In this document: piece by piece, positions 22,847-34,325 of the stretch
Layout of the letters: every line of letters starts with the position of its first letter
How positions within the stretch are numbered: position 1 is the first letter of the stretch
From: Arabidopsis thaliana
Taxonomy: Eukaryota; Streptophyta; Magnoliopsida; Brassicales; Brassicaceae
Assembly: GCF_000001735.4 (NCBI RefSeq)
Contig: NC_003076.8
Location: forward strand, 16,743,835-16,807,834
Direction: 5' to 3'
Length of the DNA stretch: 64,000 nucleotides
Translations under genes and position numbers: made by a program
The notes under the pieces: model-generated
What the model was told of the DNA's origin: nothing
The model's input: the letters and a program-made list of their open reading frames with translations, nothing else
Database searches by the model: none

Positions 22847-25197
22847 TTTTAACTTTCTCAAAATATTTGCCAATGTGGTAGGAAGAAACGAAAGAGACTT
22901 GTTTGGTTAAATAAACTTGATTACGTTAATACTTTTTGAACCATTCCTTTTGCTTACGTATGTTACAGCATGACTTGTTCAAAAGATAGCACATGGTTCT
23001 TCTACGTACACTATTATTACTTTGTTGGTCGTGTAACACAAAAATTGTTTCGTCTTGTGTGCACATATACTCGACTTATATGACATTAACATGATCTCAA
23101 AAATAATCCTAAGTTACTTATAAAGAATATCTCGATTTTTGACTTCCAAGTTTGTAATCAATGTTATAAATAGGACAACAAGCTAGGCTAGGCTGTCTTT
23201 TAGATGGTTAATAGTCAAAGAGAGTGATGGCAAAGAGCTTAATTAATGGCACATGTGACTCATCGAACACGCTTCTTCATATCTTCTTCTTCTCAAACAA
23301 CACTACAGAAATTTGTCTCCAAAAAAAAAAAAATAATAATAACGCTAAAGAAATTTTCTTTTAATATACCTCTATTGTTCAATATATATATTTGGCAGCC
23401 TCTATGTTCAATATATATAATATATATGTGGGTTAGTTTCAACTAAATACAATACCTGACTATGTCGGGATTCAAACAAAACCCAAACATTTAAACTTTA
23501 CAATTATAAATTTAAAAAACCTTTAAAATGCAACTAAAAATGTTTTCTTGGTAAGAAAACACACAATTAATGTTTATAAAAAATAAACTAAGGATGGTAT
23601 TTATTTGAATGCTTTTGTTAAATGTTATATAAATAGTTTTAAAGCTATTGTTTTACCAAAATAAACTAAATGTATATTATAAATACTAAATTTATTGGAT
23701 TTAATTTATTTTAGTAAATTATCATTATATATATATATATATATATACATAATGTTAAAACTTAAAAGATGTTTAAAAATAAAATTTGGTTATTCATGTA
23801 ATGACTATATTCAAGTTGTGACACATGTATATATCGACCCCAAAATAGACCTCTTATAAATTGTCATTCCACGTCACTTTTATCCGGGATTCCAGGTTAT
23901 ATGTAAAAAAACAAAAACTGATGTTCTACATCATTTAATAGAAAACTGAAATGTGATGGCACATACATAATGCATCTCCCAAGATGGTACAAAAGTAATC
24001 ATTGTCCTTATTCTTCAGATTCAACCTTGAGACTACCCAATCTCCGTGGAGGGGTTTGAGCAGGAGATTCAAATATCCCCAAATAACTTGGAAAAGTAAT
24101 TAAAATTTCATATAAGAGAACAAGTGTGTAAGCATGCAATTCAATCGAGCTCTCACGATATCCCCAATAGGACGAAGGAGGAACTCAGTCGGAGGCGGAA
24201 AGAAAATTGACATGATGCAGCTATTCCTCGATCCGACAGATCGTTTGGAAAGAACAATGCCTTAAAAACCAAACACGTTATTTTTTAAAGAAGAAAAACA
24301 CATTACTTTAAATATATCATACCAAAGCAATATATGAAAATCATAATAACAGAAGTAACAATATGAAATACTGTAACGTTCAAACCAAATTAGGTTTGTG
24401 TCGAGAAGTTAATTTAAAAAAAAAAAAATTATCAAAGCTTTTATCAAACAAACGTTTCACTTGATGTAAAAACTATATTGTTTTTTTGAATTTAATTTAA
24501 TATTAGATTCAAAAACAAAAAAAAAAGAACGTTCCAATACTCAAAAAGAATTGCATTGGAATTATCTCTCTGTTTATCTGATCAATACTCAAGCATTAGG
24601 TTGTATTCTAATTTAACTGTTAAAGGTCCACCGGTGTCTTCAGTGACGTATACGACCTTGGTACATGTTTTTTTACTTCACATGAGCCAATATACCACAA
24701 TCTCCAAAAGATAAACGCAAGATGATAAACCACAAAATTTTACATGAATAGTAAATCATATTAAAGAGTACTTTTTATTTCAAGGTAAACAGTACTTGTT
24801 ATTCAGACTTTAGTATATGTAAAACAGTATTTTCATAGGAACAAATATATAAACTAGTAAGTCATAGTAGTTACCTAATTGGTACTTTTAGACCTCAAAA
24901 GTCTCTCAAACCATAAATTAATATAGTACATTCCAAATTATAAACATATTATGAAAAAGTTTAATTAAAAATAAATATTTAATTTAGGTTTGCAAAAAAA
25001 GGTTCAACCTCCACCCAATTTCATGAGTTTGGACAGCAAATTATTTTAAATGAAACAATAAATTCATATATCTGTCTTCTACTATAAATTACCCTCTCTC
25101 TCTCTTATCATCATCATCAATTTATATAACCCTCTCAAAACACACATTTTTAAGATTCAAATAAAATCCCTTCTTCAACATTCACCACCACAACATC
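22847..25197. other. Long A/T-rich intergenic region
   Basis: Holds the GDSL promoter and, at the right end, the BODYGUARD-type promoter (TATA-like TTTATATAA near 25121, about 77 bp before the ATG). A (TA)n tract lies at 23728-23748. A 21-bp direct repeat (CCTCTATgTTCAATATATATA) lies at about 23369 and 23399. A 43-codon open frame at 24134-24265 is noted separately. No other gene recognised. Confidence 0.5.
24134..24265 (+). other. Short isolated ORF (43 codons), unassigned
   Basis: The ORF runs from ATG at 24134 to TAA at 24263-24265, starting MQFNRALTISPIGRRRNSVG and ending LERTMP. Its base composition is visibly less A/T-rich than the surroundings, and it contains an Arg/Gly-rich basic patch. 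I see no splice continuation or family match. It could be a micro-gene, an exon relic or chance. Confidence 0.25.
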
Positions 25198-27733
25198 ATG
25201 GGCATTGCACGGTGGCTCAACCGCACCGTGGGCTTCTTTGTCTTCGCTCTCCTCGACATTGCTGATTTCTTGCTTTGTTACACTTACAAGACTTTGGATT
25301 ACTTCTTGGAATCCGAGAGGAAACCTTGCTACTGCTCTTCTCCACCAGAGGCTAAAGCCAAGACCGAGAAGATCATAGTGTCGGAACGAGGCGGGTACTC
25401 AAAGGTTGTGTCTCTAACAAGAAGTAAGATCCATTTCGATGAGATCTCGGACACGCTTTACTCACGTGGCCCTTCACTTCTAACGAGGCTCTCTAAGCTC
25501 GTGAGGTCCGTGAAATGTTTTAATTATAAGGGTTTGATCATGAGAGGCAATGTGGTGGAATCTTGTGATCATCATGAGTCTAAGAAAAAGATTAGCAAAG
25601 GTAAAAAGAGATTAATGACTTTGAATTCTACCGTGATTGAGAAATCTTCGACAGCTCCAAGATGGTCGGATTGCCATTGCAGTTTCTGCACTTCTTGGCT
25701 TACTTCTACCAACAGAGATTCTCTGTTTGTTAAAGTTCAACAACCCAAAGGTAATTAATTTATCCACTTCCTACATTTATTTGTATGTATATTATATATA
25801 TACACACAAACAAATATAAATGAAATAAATGATTCAAAGGTTATTTGTTGTAAAATGCTAACATTAGCTTAAAAAAAATCAGCAATTACAAAAATAAATT
25901 TTCTTACAAGAATTATAACATTTTTACTAGTCTATATCAAATTATATGATTCAAAGGGTTCTACATTATTTGTTGTTACGTAAAAAGTACTAGAATTTAA
26001 TATACTCATTACTATATTTTACTTGTCGCTATCCGATATCGGATACACAACAGTTTTCTTATTTTAGGTAATATATTAAGGTAACATATAAAATAAATGA
26101 AATATATGTAAAATATGTGCAGATAACAAGAAGGCCCGAGACAACGTTGTGTTTATACATGGTTTTGTATCATCATCCGCGTTTTGGACGGAGACTCTCT
26201 TCCCAAACTTTTCTGATTCAGCCAAATCGAACTATAGGTTCATCGCAGTCGATCTTTTGGGCTATGGAAGAAGTCCTAAGCCAAATGACTCATTATATAC
26301 TTTAAGAGAACATTTGGAGATGATTGAGAAATCGGTGATCTCTAAGTTCAAGCTCAAAACGTTCCACATAGTAGCTCATTCCCTAGGCTGCATTTTGGCT
26401 CTTGCACTCGCAGTAAAACATCCGGGAGCTATCAAATCCCTTACTCTTTTGGCTCCTGTAAGTCAATTATACATACCCTCTACGAATCGATACTCGAGGA
26501 ATAATAAGCTTCCGACTTAATGCTAATTGACAATAAGTGGTTATAATATGGCAGCCATATTACAAGGTGCCAAAGGGAGTCCAACCAGCGCAATACGTGA
26601 TGAGGGAAGTGGCTCGGAAGGAAGTTTGGCCACCGATGCAGTTTGGTGCATCGGTGCTTAGCTGGTATGAGCACCTAGGCCGCACCATTGGCCTTGTCCT
26701 TATCAAGAACCATCAATTGATTGAATTTGTCACCCGCCTCCTTACCCTAAACAGGTACATATATTTTTTTTCATAGCAAGGTTTTTTATATGTCATAAAT
26801 GGAAACCTAAATAAACTTGCTCTTAATCACGTTTCAATTTATTTAGAATAGATTTTATTTTCTTTTCTGGTGATAAACTCTAGAAGTTTCGGGTCTTTGG
26901 AAACTAGAATAAGCAACATCTAGAACAGAGAAGTTACGTCCACAATATTTGGATAACTAGAATAAGCAAAATCAACCCAAATATTACAGTGCATGCTGTT
27001 CGTCCGTTCGGAGAACAACGAAATGTGTAAAAGTCTATACGTTTAATGAACCAACCACTCGTCTTCTTCAATACCTTGAAGTTGACTCGGAATGGTTATA
27101 TTTAATGAACCTACAACTTTTTTTTCTTTATGTAAATAATCTTTGATTGGTACACTATAGTGGTTCTTACATAAATTATGTGATACCATATTAGGAATTA
27201 ATAGACGAGTTATGCAATCTAATAGCTTTATGTAGTAGAAAAAGTTGCCTTGAAACATAGAAAGCGACTTATAACGACCGTGTCTCCTCCATTATTTGGC
27301 CCCATTCAATTCCATTTTGTCGTTTCATATCTTAATAAGTATATGTATAACTTTTAACTATTTATACGCCATATAAATTAATTTATTTTCTTTCTATGTA
27401 TGCAGGATGCGAACGTATTTGATAGAAGGATTCTTATGTCACACACATAATGGATCATTTCACACATTACACAACATCATCTTCGGGTCAGGAGCCAAGC
27501 TCGACTCGTATCTCGACCATGTCCGTGACCATGTGGACTGCGACGTCGCCATTTTCCACGGTGGCAAGGACGAGCTCATTCCTGTGGAGTGTAGTTACAG
27601 TGTGAAGAGCAAAGTGCCACGTGCCACTGTCCACGTCATCCCTGACAAAGACCACATCACCATTGTCGTCGGCCGACAAAAAGACTTTGCACGAGAGCTT
27701 GAGCTCATTTGGCAAAGAACCAAATCAACTTAA
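25198..27733 (+). CDS. BDG2: BODYGUARD-family alpha/beta hydrolase, about 471 aa
   Basis: BODYGUARD proteins act in the epidermal cell wall in cuticle formation. Exons: 25198-25750, 26123-26457, 26555-26754 and 27406-27733, total 1416 nt. The ATG at 25198 opens MGIARWLNRTVGFFVFALLD, a hydrophobic N-terminal anchor. A Cys/basic linker typical of the family follows (KCFNYKGL, WSDCHCSFCTSW). The hydrolase domain has FIHGFVSSSAFW (oxyanion hole), the nucleophile Ser271 in VAHSLGC, Asp418 in GGKDELIP and His446 in DKDHITIV, so the catalytic triad is complete. The symbol is from memory of the Arabidopsis locus order; the family assignment is firm, the paralogue number less so. Confidence 0.93.
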
Positions 27734-27922
27734 GTGAATATATTTTATAGTGATGAAACTCTTTTTTTCTTTTTTCTGTTTCTATTAAGTATATATTTTT
27801 CTTATTACAAAAGTTAGATAGATATCGTTTTCTATTCAATGAAGATTTTGTTTTAGTTTCCCAAAGAAAAAAATGTCAAGCCTCTAATTTTATTTTTCTT
27901 TTTATAAAAGAAAATTAGAGTA

Positions 27923-27972
27923 TACGTGTATTGATTTTTTTTTTTTTTTTTTTTTTTCACATACGTGTATTG
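27923..27972. repeat. Poly(T) tract flanked by 11-bp direct repeat
   Basis: TACGTGTATTG occurs at 27923-27933 and 27962-27972 on either side of a run of about 24 T plus a few bases. This fits a target-site duplication around an almost pure poly(A) retro-insertion on the minus strand. Confidence 0.6.
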
Positions 27973-28002
27973 CTCTTGAGAGCCACTTCCGGTTATACAA
28001 AG

Positions 28003-28443
28003 AGTTTATGTGATTGTAATCGAATACTTTAATGTTTGTCGGTGTTAGAAAAAAATCGGTGATTAATGGTCTTTATTTGTTTTCCAGTCAGATTCATCAT
28101 TCAAGTAATGTTTGTTTAAACGGCTTTTGTGCATTTTGGTATATTTTGTTTAAGAGTTTCTAAGAAACTTAACGAACATATATAACCTTTTCCAAAAATA
28201 AAATAGGTATAATTTGCTTATATATATTCAACTAATATCTTGTTTTTATTTTCCCTCATCAAAAAGAAAAAATTTAAGACTCTGTTTTTTTTTTTTTTTG
28301 AAAAGAATGTAGCAGCCTCTCTTAGACCACTGAAAATATTCGATCCTTTAAACCAAACAAAAAAGATATATATGAAGTGGTTGTGTGTTATCGAATAGTC
28401 TAATATTTGTCGATGTTAGACCAAATTCGGTGACTAATTAAGA
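28003..28443 (+). repeat. Diverged direct repeat pair about 380 bp apart
   Basis: The segment at 28003-28068 and the segment at 28387-28443 share ATCGAATA, TTTGTCG(G/A)TGTTAGA and TTCGGTGA(T/C)TAAT-type blocks in the same order. The origin is unknown; it may be the two ends or copies of an old element. Confidence 0.5.
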
Positions 28444-31050
28444 GAATAACATGAATATTCGAAGTTGTTTTTTTTTCTTAATAAGATTTGAGTGCAACAT
28501 GTGAAAGAGCGACTCATAATATTACAATGTTCGATAATTAACCAAGTGGTAAGATTTAGTTTCGGTCCTAGTAATCAGTTTTAAGAACCGTTTGTCAATA
28601 GATGTACTTTTTATATTTGTCATAATCATCTCATATCCATGGATTAGAAAATTAGTTAATTTAGAAAGAAAAAATATTAAAATACAAATTAAAAGAAGAA
28701 ATACAAAAGAAATGATTTTCGACAAGAGAGGGAATTAAATGAAATGGGCCGACCATAACCATATTCTATGATGGTGAAATAAGACGTGGGCTTAGTTTAC
28801 TTCTCAAGTAGTCTCTATCAGTCTATAGTTCGACTATGACTCTGTGTGAGCCTATTGAATGCATTCACGAAGAAAAATACCTTCACGATTACAAGTAATA
28901 CCATATGTACTGTCAGAATACACGTTGATCAAAAATAAAATTTCAAAAACTATATAGTTTATATATAATTATTGATAAAAATAAGTGTTGCGGTAAAGTT
29001 TTATTAGGTATGGTCGGTAATGAAATCCGTATGAAACTTTCCGATGGCTTAGCTTCCGTATCAACATCAAATACACGAAAGTGCCTAAGGAACCTATCAA
29101 GAATACATGTTTCGGTAGCGTGTCAGCTCAGTCGAAAAACCACTGACCACCCAAGCCAAGCTCTAACAATGGTATCCAAAACTCAACATATATTTTGTCA
29201 ATTTGAGGATTGGGAGAAATTATTTAGGTCACGATACCTAGTCGTTGAAAGTCAACTTACTAGTTCGAATTCTGAAACGAAAAAAATATATATTTTGATT
29301 TGAACTTCATATGATTCGTGTAAATCACCACATGAGTGTCCTAAATAACTTTACCTCATATTCTTGTTATAAAATTTTTATTTACTCTTCAACAAACGAT
29401 TCCTCGAAAGATAGCTGCACCAATCCTCGGAAGATACCGGAAACGCGTAACTGTTACATAACGATAGTGAAAATCTTGCAAAATAGCTTATCGATTCCAA
29501 AATGCCTCAACATGGTAGGACAAATTAACGTGAAGGGTGTTGTGGATTTTGGTGTCCTTGAAAATGTACATATATCTGTTTTGTATTTCTTGAAGATGCT
29601 TTATAATGAATAGCATGTACAAGTTTTGTGAATGTGTTTGAATATTTCTTTGTATTAAAAGATATTTCATATAAATTTGTTTCATATATGATGGTGTTAT
29701 GCCTAGTATAGGCGAAGTAACCAATGATTATAGTTACCATTAGTTATGATTGTTCGAGTGGCATTTTATATATAGCATTCCTATCTACTTAGATAAATGA
29801 TAAACTACAATATTAAAGTGTTTGTGATGTCATTTGAAATGGATTTTGAAATTAAAACTTAGAAAAGTGATATCGGAGCATGGTTGGATCATGTGCTCAT
29901 ATAAGTGGAAAAAAAATCAAATGTTGTTCGAGTCAAGATGGGTTACAAACATATCAAAATGCAGATTTTTTTTTTCTTAGGTTCTATTGGATGTTGCCTA
30001 AAGATCATTGCGGGGTTGCCAACATAATTCTTAACACACCTACACTAACTTACTTTCTTTCAACTACCCCCTGCGCAACATCTTGGTATTTTTAGTATTA
30101 GCCAAATTAAGAATGGCAGTAGCTAGTGGTTCACCAAACTTATGTGTTTTGTCTTTGTTTTTGTCTTCTTTAGCCCGGACCACATTCAATTATTTTTTTT
30201 ACCACATTTATAAGCATCAATGTTCCTTCAATGGCTTCAAAGAACGTATCAAATACATTGGGAGTTTGAGACATATATCTGGAACAACATAGTACATCTG
30301 TATTTTTCCTCAAAAATATGGGGACTAGAAATTTTTGAAAGTAAACTAAGCTATATATCTATAAATTAAAAGAAAGACGATAGAGAGATGCTAGGTAGAT
30401 AAATGTTTTGAAATAAAACAATAAAGAAAGTGTAGTTGGTTTAAAAACTTAAGCATATATCTTTTCAAGATCGAATGTTATTCCACATTATCCCATTGTA
30501 TTCACTTGCATGAATAAACACTCGTCGCATCTTAAGGCATATATATATACACATAAGAATTAAATTAATTAATATGCAAAAAAAAAGAGAGAGACAATTA
30601 AAGATAATATGAATGGTATATATAGTTTCACCCAAAAAAACATGAATGATGTATAGTGACAAAAACATAACAAATGTACTTGTTACATTAATTATATATA
30701 ACCGGTGTTGGACAAATGTAAAAACATAACTGAAAGTGTGTTTTAAATAAGATAAATAGTACTACAAGTTAAACATGCAACTATATTTATAAAAGTTAGA
30801 AAGATCAAAACGGTTTTTACAAAGTTATCTAGAACAATCATATGAATAAGTTTTTTTTTTTACTTCATCTTTTTTCTTTTCGCTGTAAAGACACATTCGA
30901 AACTTTATAGAGTGAGTGAAATAGGATTGATTCTGTAGTTTCACCTTTGTGAATCATACGTTTCCAAAGATATAAAGTAAAAATGCAACAAGAAGAGAAT
31001 TCACTCAAATTCTATTAAAAGTAATTTTTTGTAAGCATCACCTAAAGCAA

Positions 31051-31103
31051 AGCATCTGCTTCTCTCTTTTTTTTTTTTTTTTCCTGCAAGCATCTGCTTC
31101 TCT
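31051..31103. repeat. Poly(T) tract flanked by 15-bp direct repeat
   Basis: AGCATCTGCTTCTCT occurs at 31051-31065 and 31089-31103. Between them lie a run of about 16 T and CCTGCA. This again looks like a target-site duplication around a minus-strand poly(A)-bearing micro-insertion. Confidence 0.65.
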
Positions 31104-31680
31104 TATCCCATTCCACTTGTCCTTCTTTATTCTTCTAATTCTTTCCACTTACATAAATTCAGGTTTTTTGAAACAATAGATAAGTAAATATATAAGGAAA
31201 TGAAACAAGAAACAACCAAAAATAAAATAATTTAATAATATATTTACGAAAAAGCTGACAAATAAGACTTTATTGAGTATATACATCGATCTTGAATTAC
31301 GTTTTAACTAGTTTTTCTGTGATTTTGAGCATAATATACATCAAAACTCGGTTTGCTAAGTTTATGAATATTTGTTCTCCGTACATATACATGATACACA
31401 AAGTAAGAATCTGCTCTTGTTTTCTTCTAGCTATAAAATTAATTCCGAAGTCAACTATCAACCTCAAACTTGTGTAATTAACCTATACAACCAATTCATC
31501 ACTTGAGATTAAAAAAGTTCGTAGCAAAACCAAACAAAGTAATCCATTACCATCCATAGAAATTGAAGTTGCTTGAACTTCAAAGAAACAAAGCTAAACC
31601 AATTACCACAAAAAGAGAAGATGAATGAAACCAAATCTAACCTGGAGATAGTTTACTCAAAGAAGGAAAGATCGAAGCGA

Positions 31681-31831
31681 TATAATTGAGGGGAATGAAG
31701 CCTGGTCCGACGTCATTAACCGTAAAATGATCATTCATGTATAGACTAATGAATAAAGAAGAGACATATATATATAATCAAATATAGATCTAAGTTAAGG
31801 GCCTCGTGCCAGACAACATTCCCCTCAAAAG
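31681..31831 (-). ncRNA. MIR166E: MIR166 hairpin precursor (miR166e type)
   Basis: The minus strand carries the 21-nt miR166 sequence as the complement of 31690-31710 (it begins TCGGACCAGG and ends TTCATTCCCC). On the 5' arm the star strand, the complement of 31802-31822, reads GGAATGTTGT then CTGGCACGAGG. The arms pair over 21 positions with a few mismatches, pairing extends into TTGAGGGG/CCCCTCAA at the base, and about 90 nt form the loop. miR166 targets class III HD-Zip mRNAs and controls organ polarity and meristem function. Numbering as MIR166E comes from remembered locus order. Confidence 0.97.
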
Positions 31832-31910
31832 GAAAAGCTTCACTGAAGAACATGGACTCCATATAAGAAAACCCTAGCTTTTAACAGAGAGAGAGAGAGA
31901 GATGAGCTTA

Positions 31911-31919
31911 ATTTATAAA
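31911..31919 (-). promoter_or_regulatory. Candidate TATA box of MIR166E
   Basis: TTTATAAAT on the minus strand lies about 80 bp upstream of the hairpin base. A (CT)n tract on the transcribed strand at about 31887-31902 sits between the two, a common plant core-promoter arrangement. Not proven. Confidence 0.45.
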
Positions 31920-33300
31920 GAAATAAAAGCTGAAAGAGGAGGAGACAAGAAAGCAATGATGAAAAGAAGAGAGGGAGGATATTATTAGGAAAAGATTGTG
32001 GAAATGTAGGGGGTAAAAAAAACAAAAGCTTAATAAAAAGGCAATTCGAAAAAGATAGAAAAGTCGAAAAGAACAAACATATATTAAAGTCATAATGATA
32101 AAAACAATTTGATGACTTATTTCCACCTCTTTTTTTAGTTCATCTTTGAATCTAATAATAATGATTTCACATGTAAATCCGTGAGTCGTCAATATTCTAG
32201 CTCTTGGAATAAAATGAACGTAAAACTATCTCGTGTTTTTTTTTTAAAGGAGTCAACTATTTTTTCTTGAATATATTTGATTTTGAATGATTACTAACTA
32301 AAACCTTAAAAGTCTATAGTCGTCGGATCGTTTTTATTATAATGACCAAAATTAAGTCAAGGTGTCTAATGAGAAAGTCAAAAGATTAGTTGAGAAAGGA
32401 CCCAATATAGGTAAATGAATGAAAGATAAAAAAGAAAGAAGAGTGGTGAATTATTAGAACATGATTAGGTTTGGATTTGACGAAGATGTCATTAGAGAGA
32501 GAGAGAGAGAAGTGTCTTCACCGTCCTCATTTACTTCATGTGACAATCACATGCCTCCCATCTCTCCCTTACCCACACATACAATAAAGATACTTTCAAA
32601 TACATAATTTTAAATTAGTATTTGACAAATACACAAATATTCTACATAGGTACAATACATAATAACTAGTAAGAAAGACCGACATTTTTTTTTTTATGAA
32701 TGAAAATTATTCAGCCAAAGACTACATTTACAAATTACAATTACATGCAACTTTTTGCCAAAGTTTAAAGAGAAGATCAAAGTAAAAACAGATTGAGGTT
32801 TAGTTGGTTCGAATGTGTTTTCGTTGATACTTACGTATTTCGGTATCAAGAACACGATTACTAAAACAAATTTTGAAAGCAATGTTAAATACTTTAGAAG
32901 GAGTTACGTTTTTGATTTATGAGTATTCTTTCATCTAATATTGCAAAACAAATTCGTTTAACGAAGTCATAGAAAAATTATTTAAAATTGATATACAATA
33001 ATCTTTTATCTATTTAGGTAATATTCGGAAAATTTTAGATCGAAACTCATACATCTTTTTATCGGAATATCAACTTCGCAACCTTTAGAAAATCCTATGA
33101 AACACAAATCTTTAAAAAGTCATAGAAAGCTACCATTAGACCAAAACCACTTGGTTATAGGTTTCTACTTTCTACCACTAAGATATGTAACATTATTACT
33201 CTTTGATCATATTCACTAATCATTTCGATTGTCATAACATATATCACCAAAACTCATTTGCGTTTTTAAGTTTTTAATGGAACAGAGGCACACCAAACTC
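31920..33300. other. A/T-rich intergenic region upstream of MIR166E
   Basis: Likely MIR166E promoter sequence. Contains a (GA)n tract near 32497-32512. A poly(T) tract at about 32685-32695 is followed by a segment that on the minus strand reads like a retroelement 3' end (TTTTCATTCATAAAAAAA). A 30-bp near-duplicate of ACCAAACTCATTTG begins at about 33248 and 33293. No gene seen. Confidence 0.45.
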
Positions 33301-33305
33301 ATTTG

Positions 33306-33510
33306 TGTTTCGAAGTTTTTGCTGTTCATGTTGGAGGTAGACTCAAAGTTCTTCAGGACTTAGCTCACTAGCTGACTCTGCATCCCCAAAAGGTCGCTGT
33401 ATGGTTTCAGAATAGACGAGCCAGGTCCAACACCAAGCATTACGTTGGATGCCGGTTACGAGTCTCTTGAGCCTCCTCCCTATGGACAGAACCGCGTCCT
33501 TCATCTTTCT
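33306..33510 (+). pseudogene. HD-Zip (class I-like) homeobox relic
   Basis: In one frame from 33309 the translation reads FEV, then LKVLQDLAH, a TAG stop at 33369-33371, LTLHPQKVAVWFQNRRARS and NTKH. This is helix 2, the turn and the complete recognition helix of a plant homeodomain (VAVWFQNRRAR at 33393-33425). A +1 shift after 33440 continues with LDAGYESLE, matching the start of the leucine zipper of HD-Zip class I proteins. No ATG, no helix 1 and no further ORF are visible. It is a dead, truncated copy; I cannot tell which paralogue it came from. Confidence 0.8.
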
Positions 33511-33592
33511 TTACAACAGCTCACATGGTGTCACTGAAAACTGGTTTTCTGCAGCTGCAGGAGAACCAAGTATTGATATGGAGACTATAAAA

Positions 33593-33648
33593 GCAGAGCC
33601 ATAGTGTCTGATTAAACGAAGCAGAGCCATAGTATCTGATTAAACTAC
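33593..33648 (+). repeat. Tandem duplication, 28-bp period
   Basis: GCAGAGCCATAGTGTCTGAT and GCAGAGCCATAGTATCTGAT start at 33593 and 33621, each followed by TAAAC. The pair directly follows the HD-Zip relic. Confidence 0.75.
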
Positions 33649-33649
33649 A

Positions 33650-34325
33650 AATCTGTATGATCCCTTGGTAGTTGAAATAGTAAAAGCGTGAAGGAAGTGA
33701 TCAAAGACATTTATCAAAATGTGTTTGTAAGAATGGTTGAGAAAAGGAAATATATCTTTGAGAGCATGGTTTTCGGTGATGAGAACTATTGGAAATAGTA
33801 ACACAATGCTTAAACACACAGACCATCAATATATAAATACCACCCTCTAGTTGGAGAGTGGTCAAACAGAAGCCAATCTAAACACGATGCTTGTGTAGTT
33901 AACATTACTACAGCTAAAGATAATGAGAAGCTTCCTTTAACCAGAGATAAGACAAAAATTGAAATTGCAACCAACTCAATGCAAAGCCATATCACTTCTT
34001 CTTTCGGCAAGAAGATTATCTTATACAGAACCAAGATTAATCGTCCTAGTAAAAAGCAAATCTTATGTCTCTGATAGGAATCTATCACATACTAGGTACA
34101 AAACCCATCGATAGAACTAAGAGACTAGTCTATTTGTAACCTATGAGTGACTATTTAACAGCCTCATGAGTCATGACCTCAGAAAGCTAAGGAGAAATTC
34201 TCAAACTATATTAGTCAAGTGCAAAAGAACCAACGGATGTTATAGAAATTCCAAGAAGGCTTGTTCGTTTACATCCTCATTGATCTACTTGAAAATTTTA
34301 TTCTAAAAGGCAAGATTCATAGCTC
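33650..34325. other. Intergenic, 3' flank of MED10
   Basis: No gene recognised. It includes the probable 3' UTR of the minus-strand Mediator gene. A 92-codon minus-strand reading frame here has no recognisable domain. Confidence 0.4.

Larger units (their letters stand above)
27734..31680. other. Gene-poor A/T-rich region with retro-insertion scars
   Basis: No convincing protein gene in 3.9 kb. Two poly(T) tracts are flanked by direct repeats (27923-27972 and 31051-31103; listed separately). A diverged direct repeat of about 60 bp occurs at 28003-28068 and 28387-28443. The stretch at about 29010-29300 is less A/T-rich, with a 97-codon open frame, but it lacks an identifiable domain or coding texture and may be an old transposon remnant. 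It also contains the 3' flank of the MIR166E transcript at its right end. Confidence 0.5.

Noticed and set aside
29221-29290. tRNA- or SINE-like B-box (TAGTTCGAATTCTG) followed by A-rich sequence
   Set aside because: No A-box, no cloverleaf and no acceptor-stem pairing could be found; a chance match is more likely.
33306-33510. miR166 target site in the neighbouring HD-Zip relic
   Set aside because: The miR166 site lies in the START domain of class III genes; the relic is class I-like and contains no sequence complementary to miR166.
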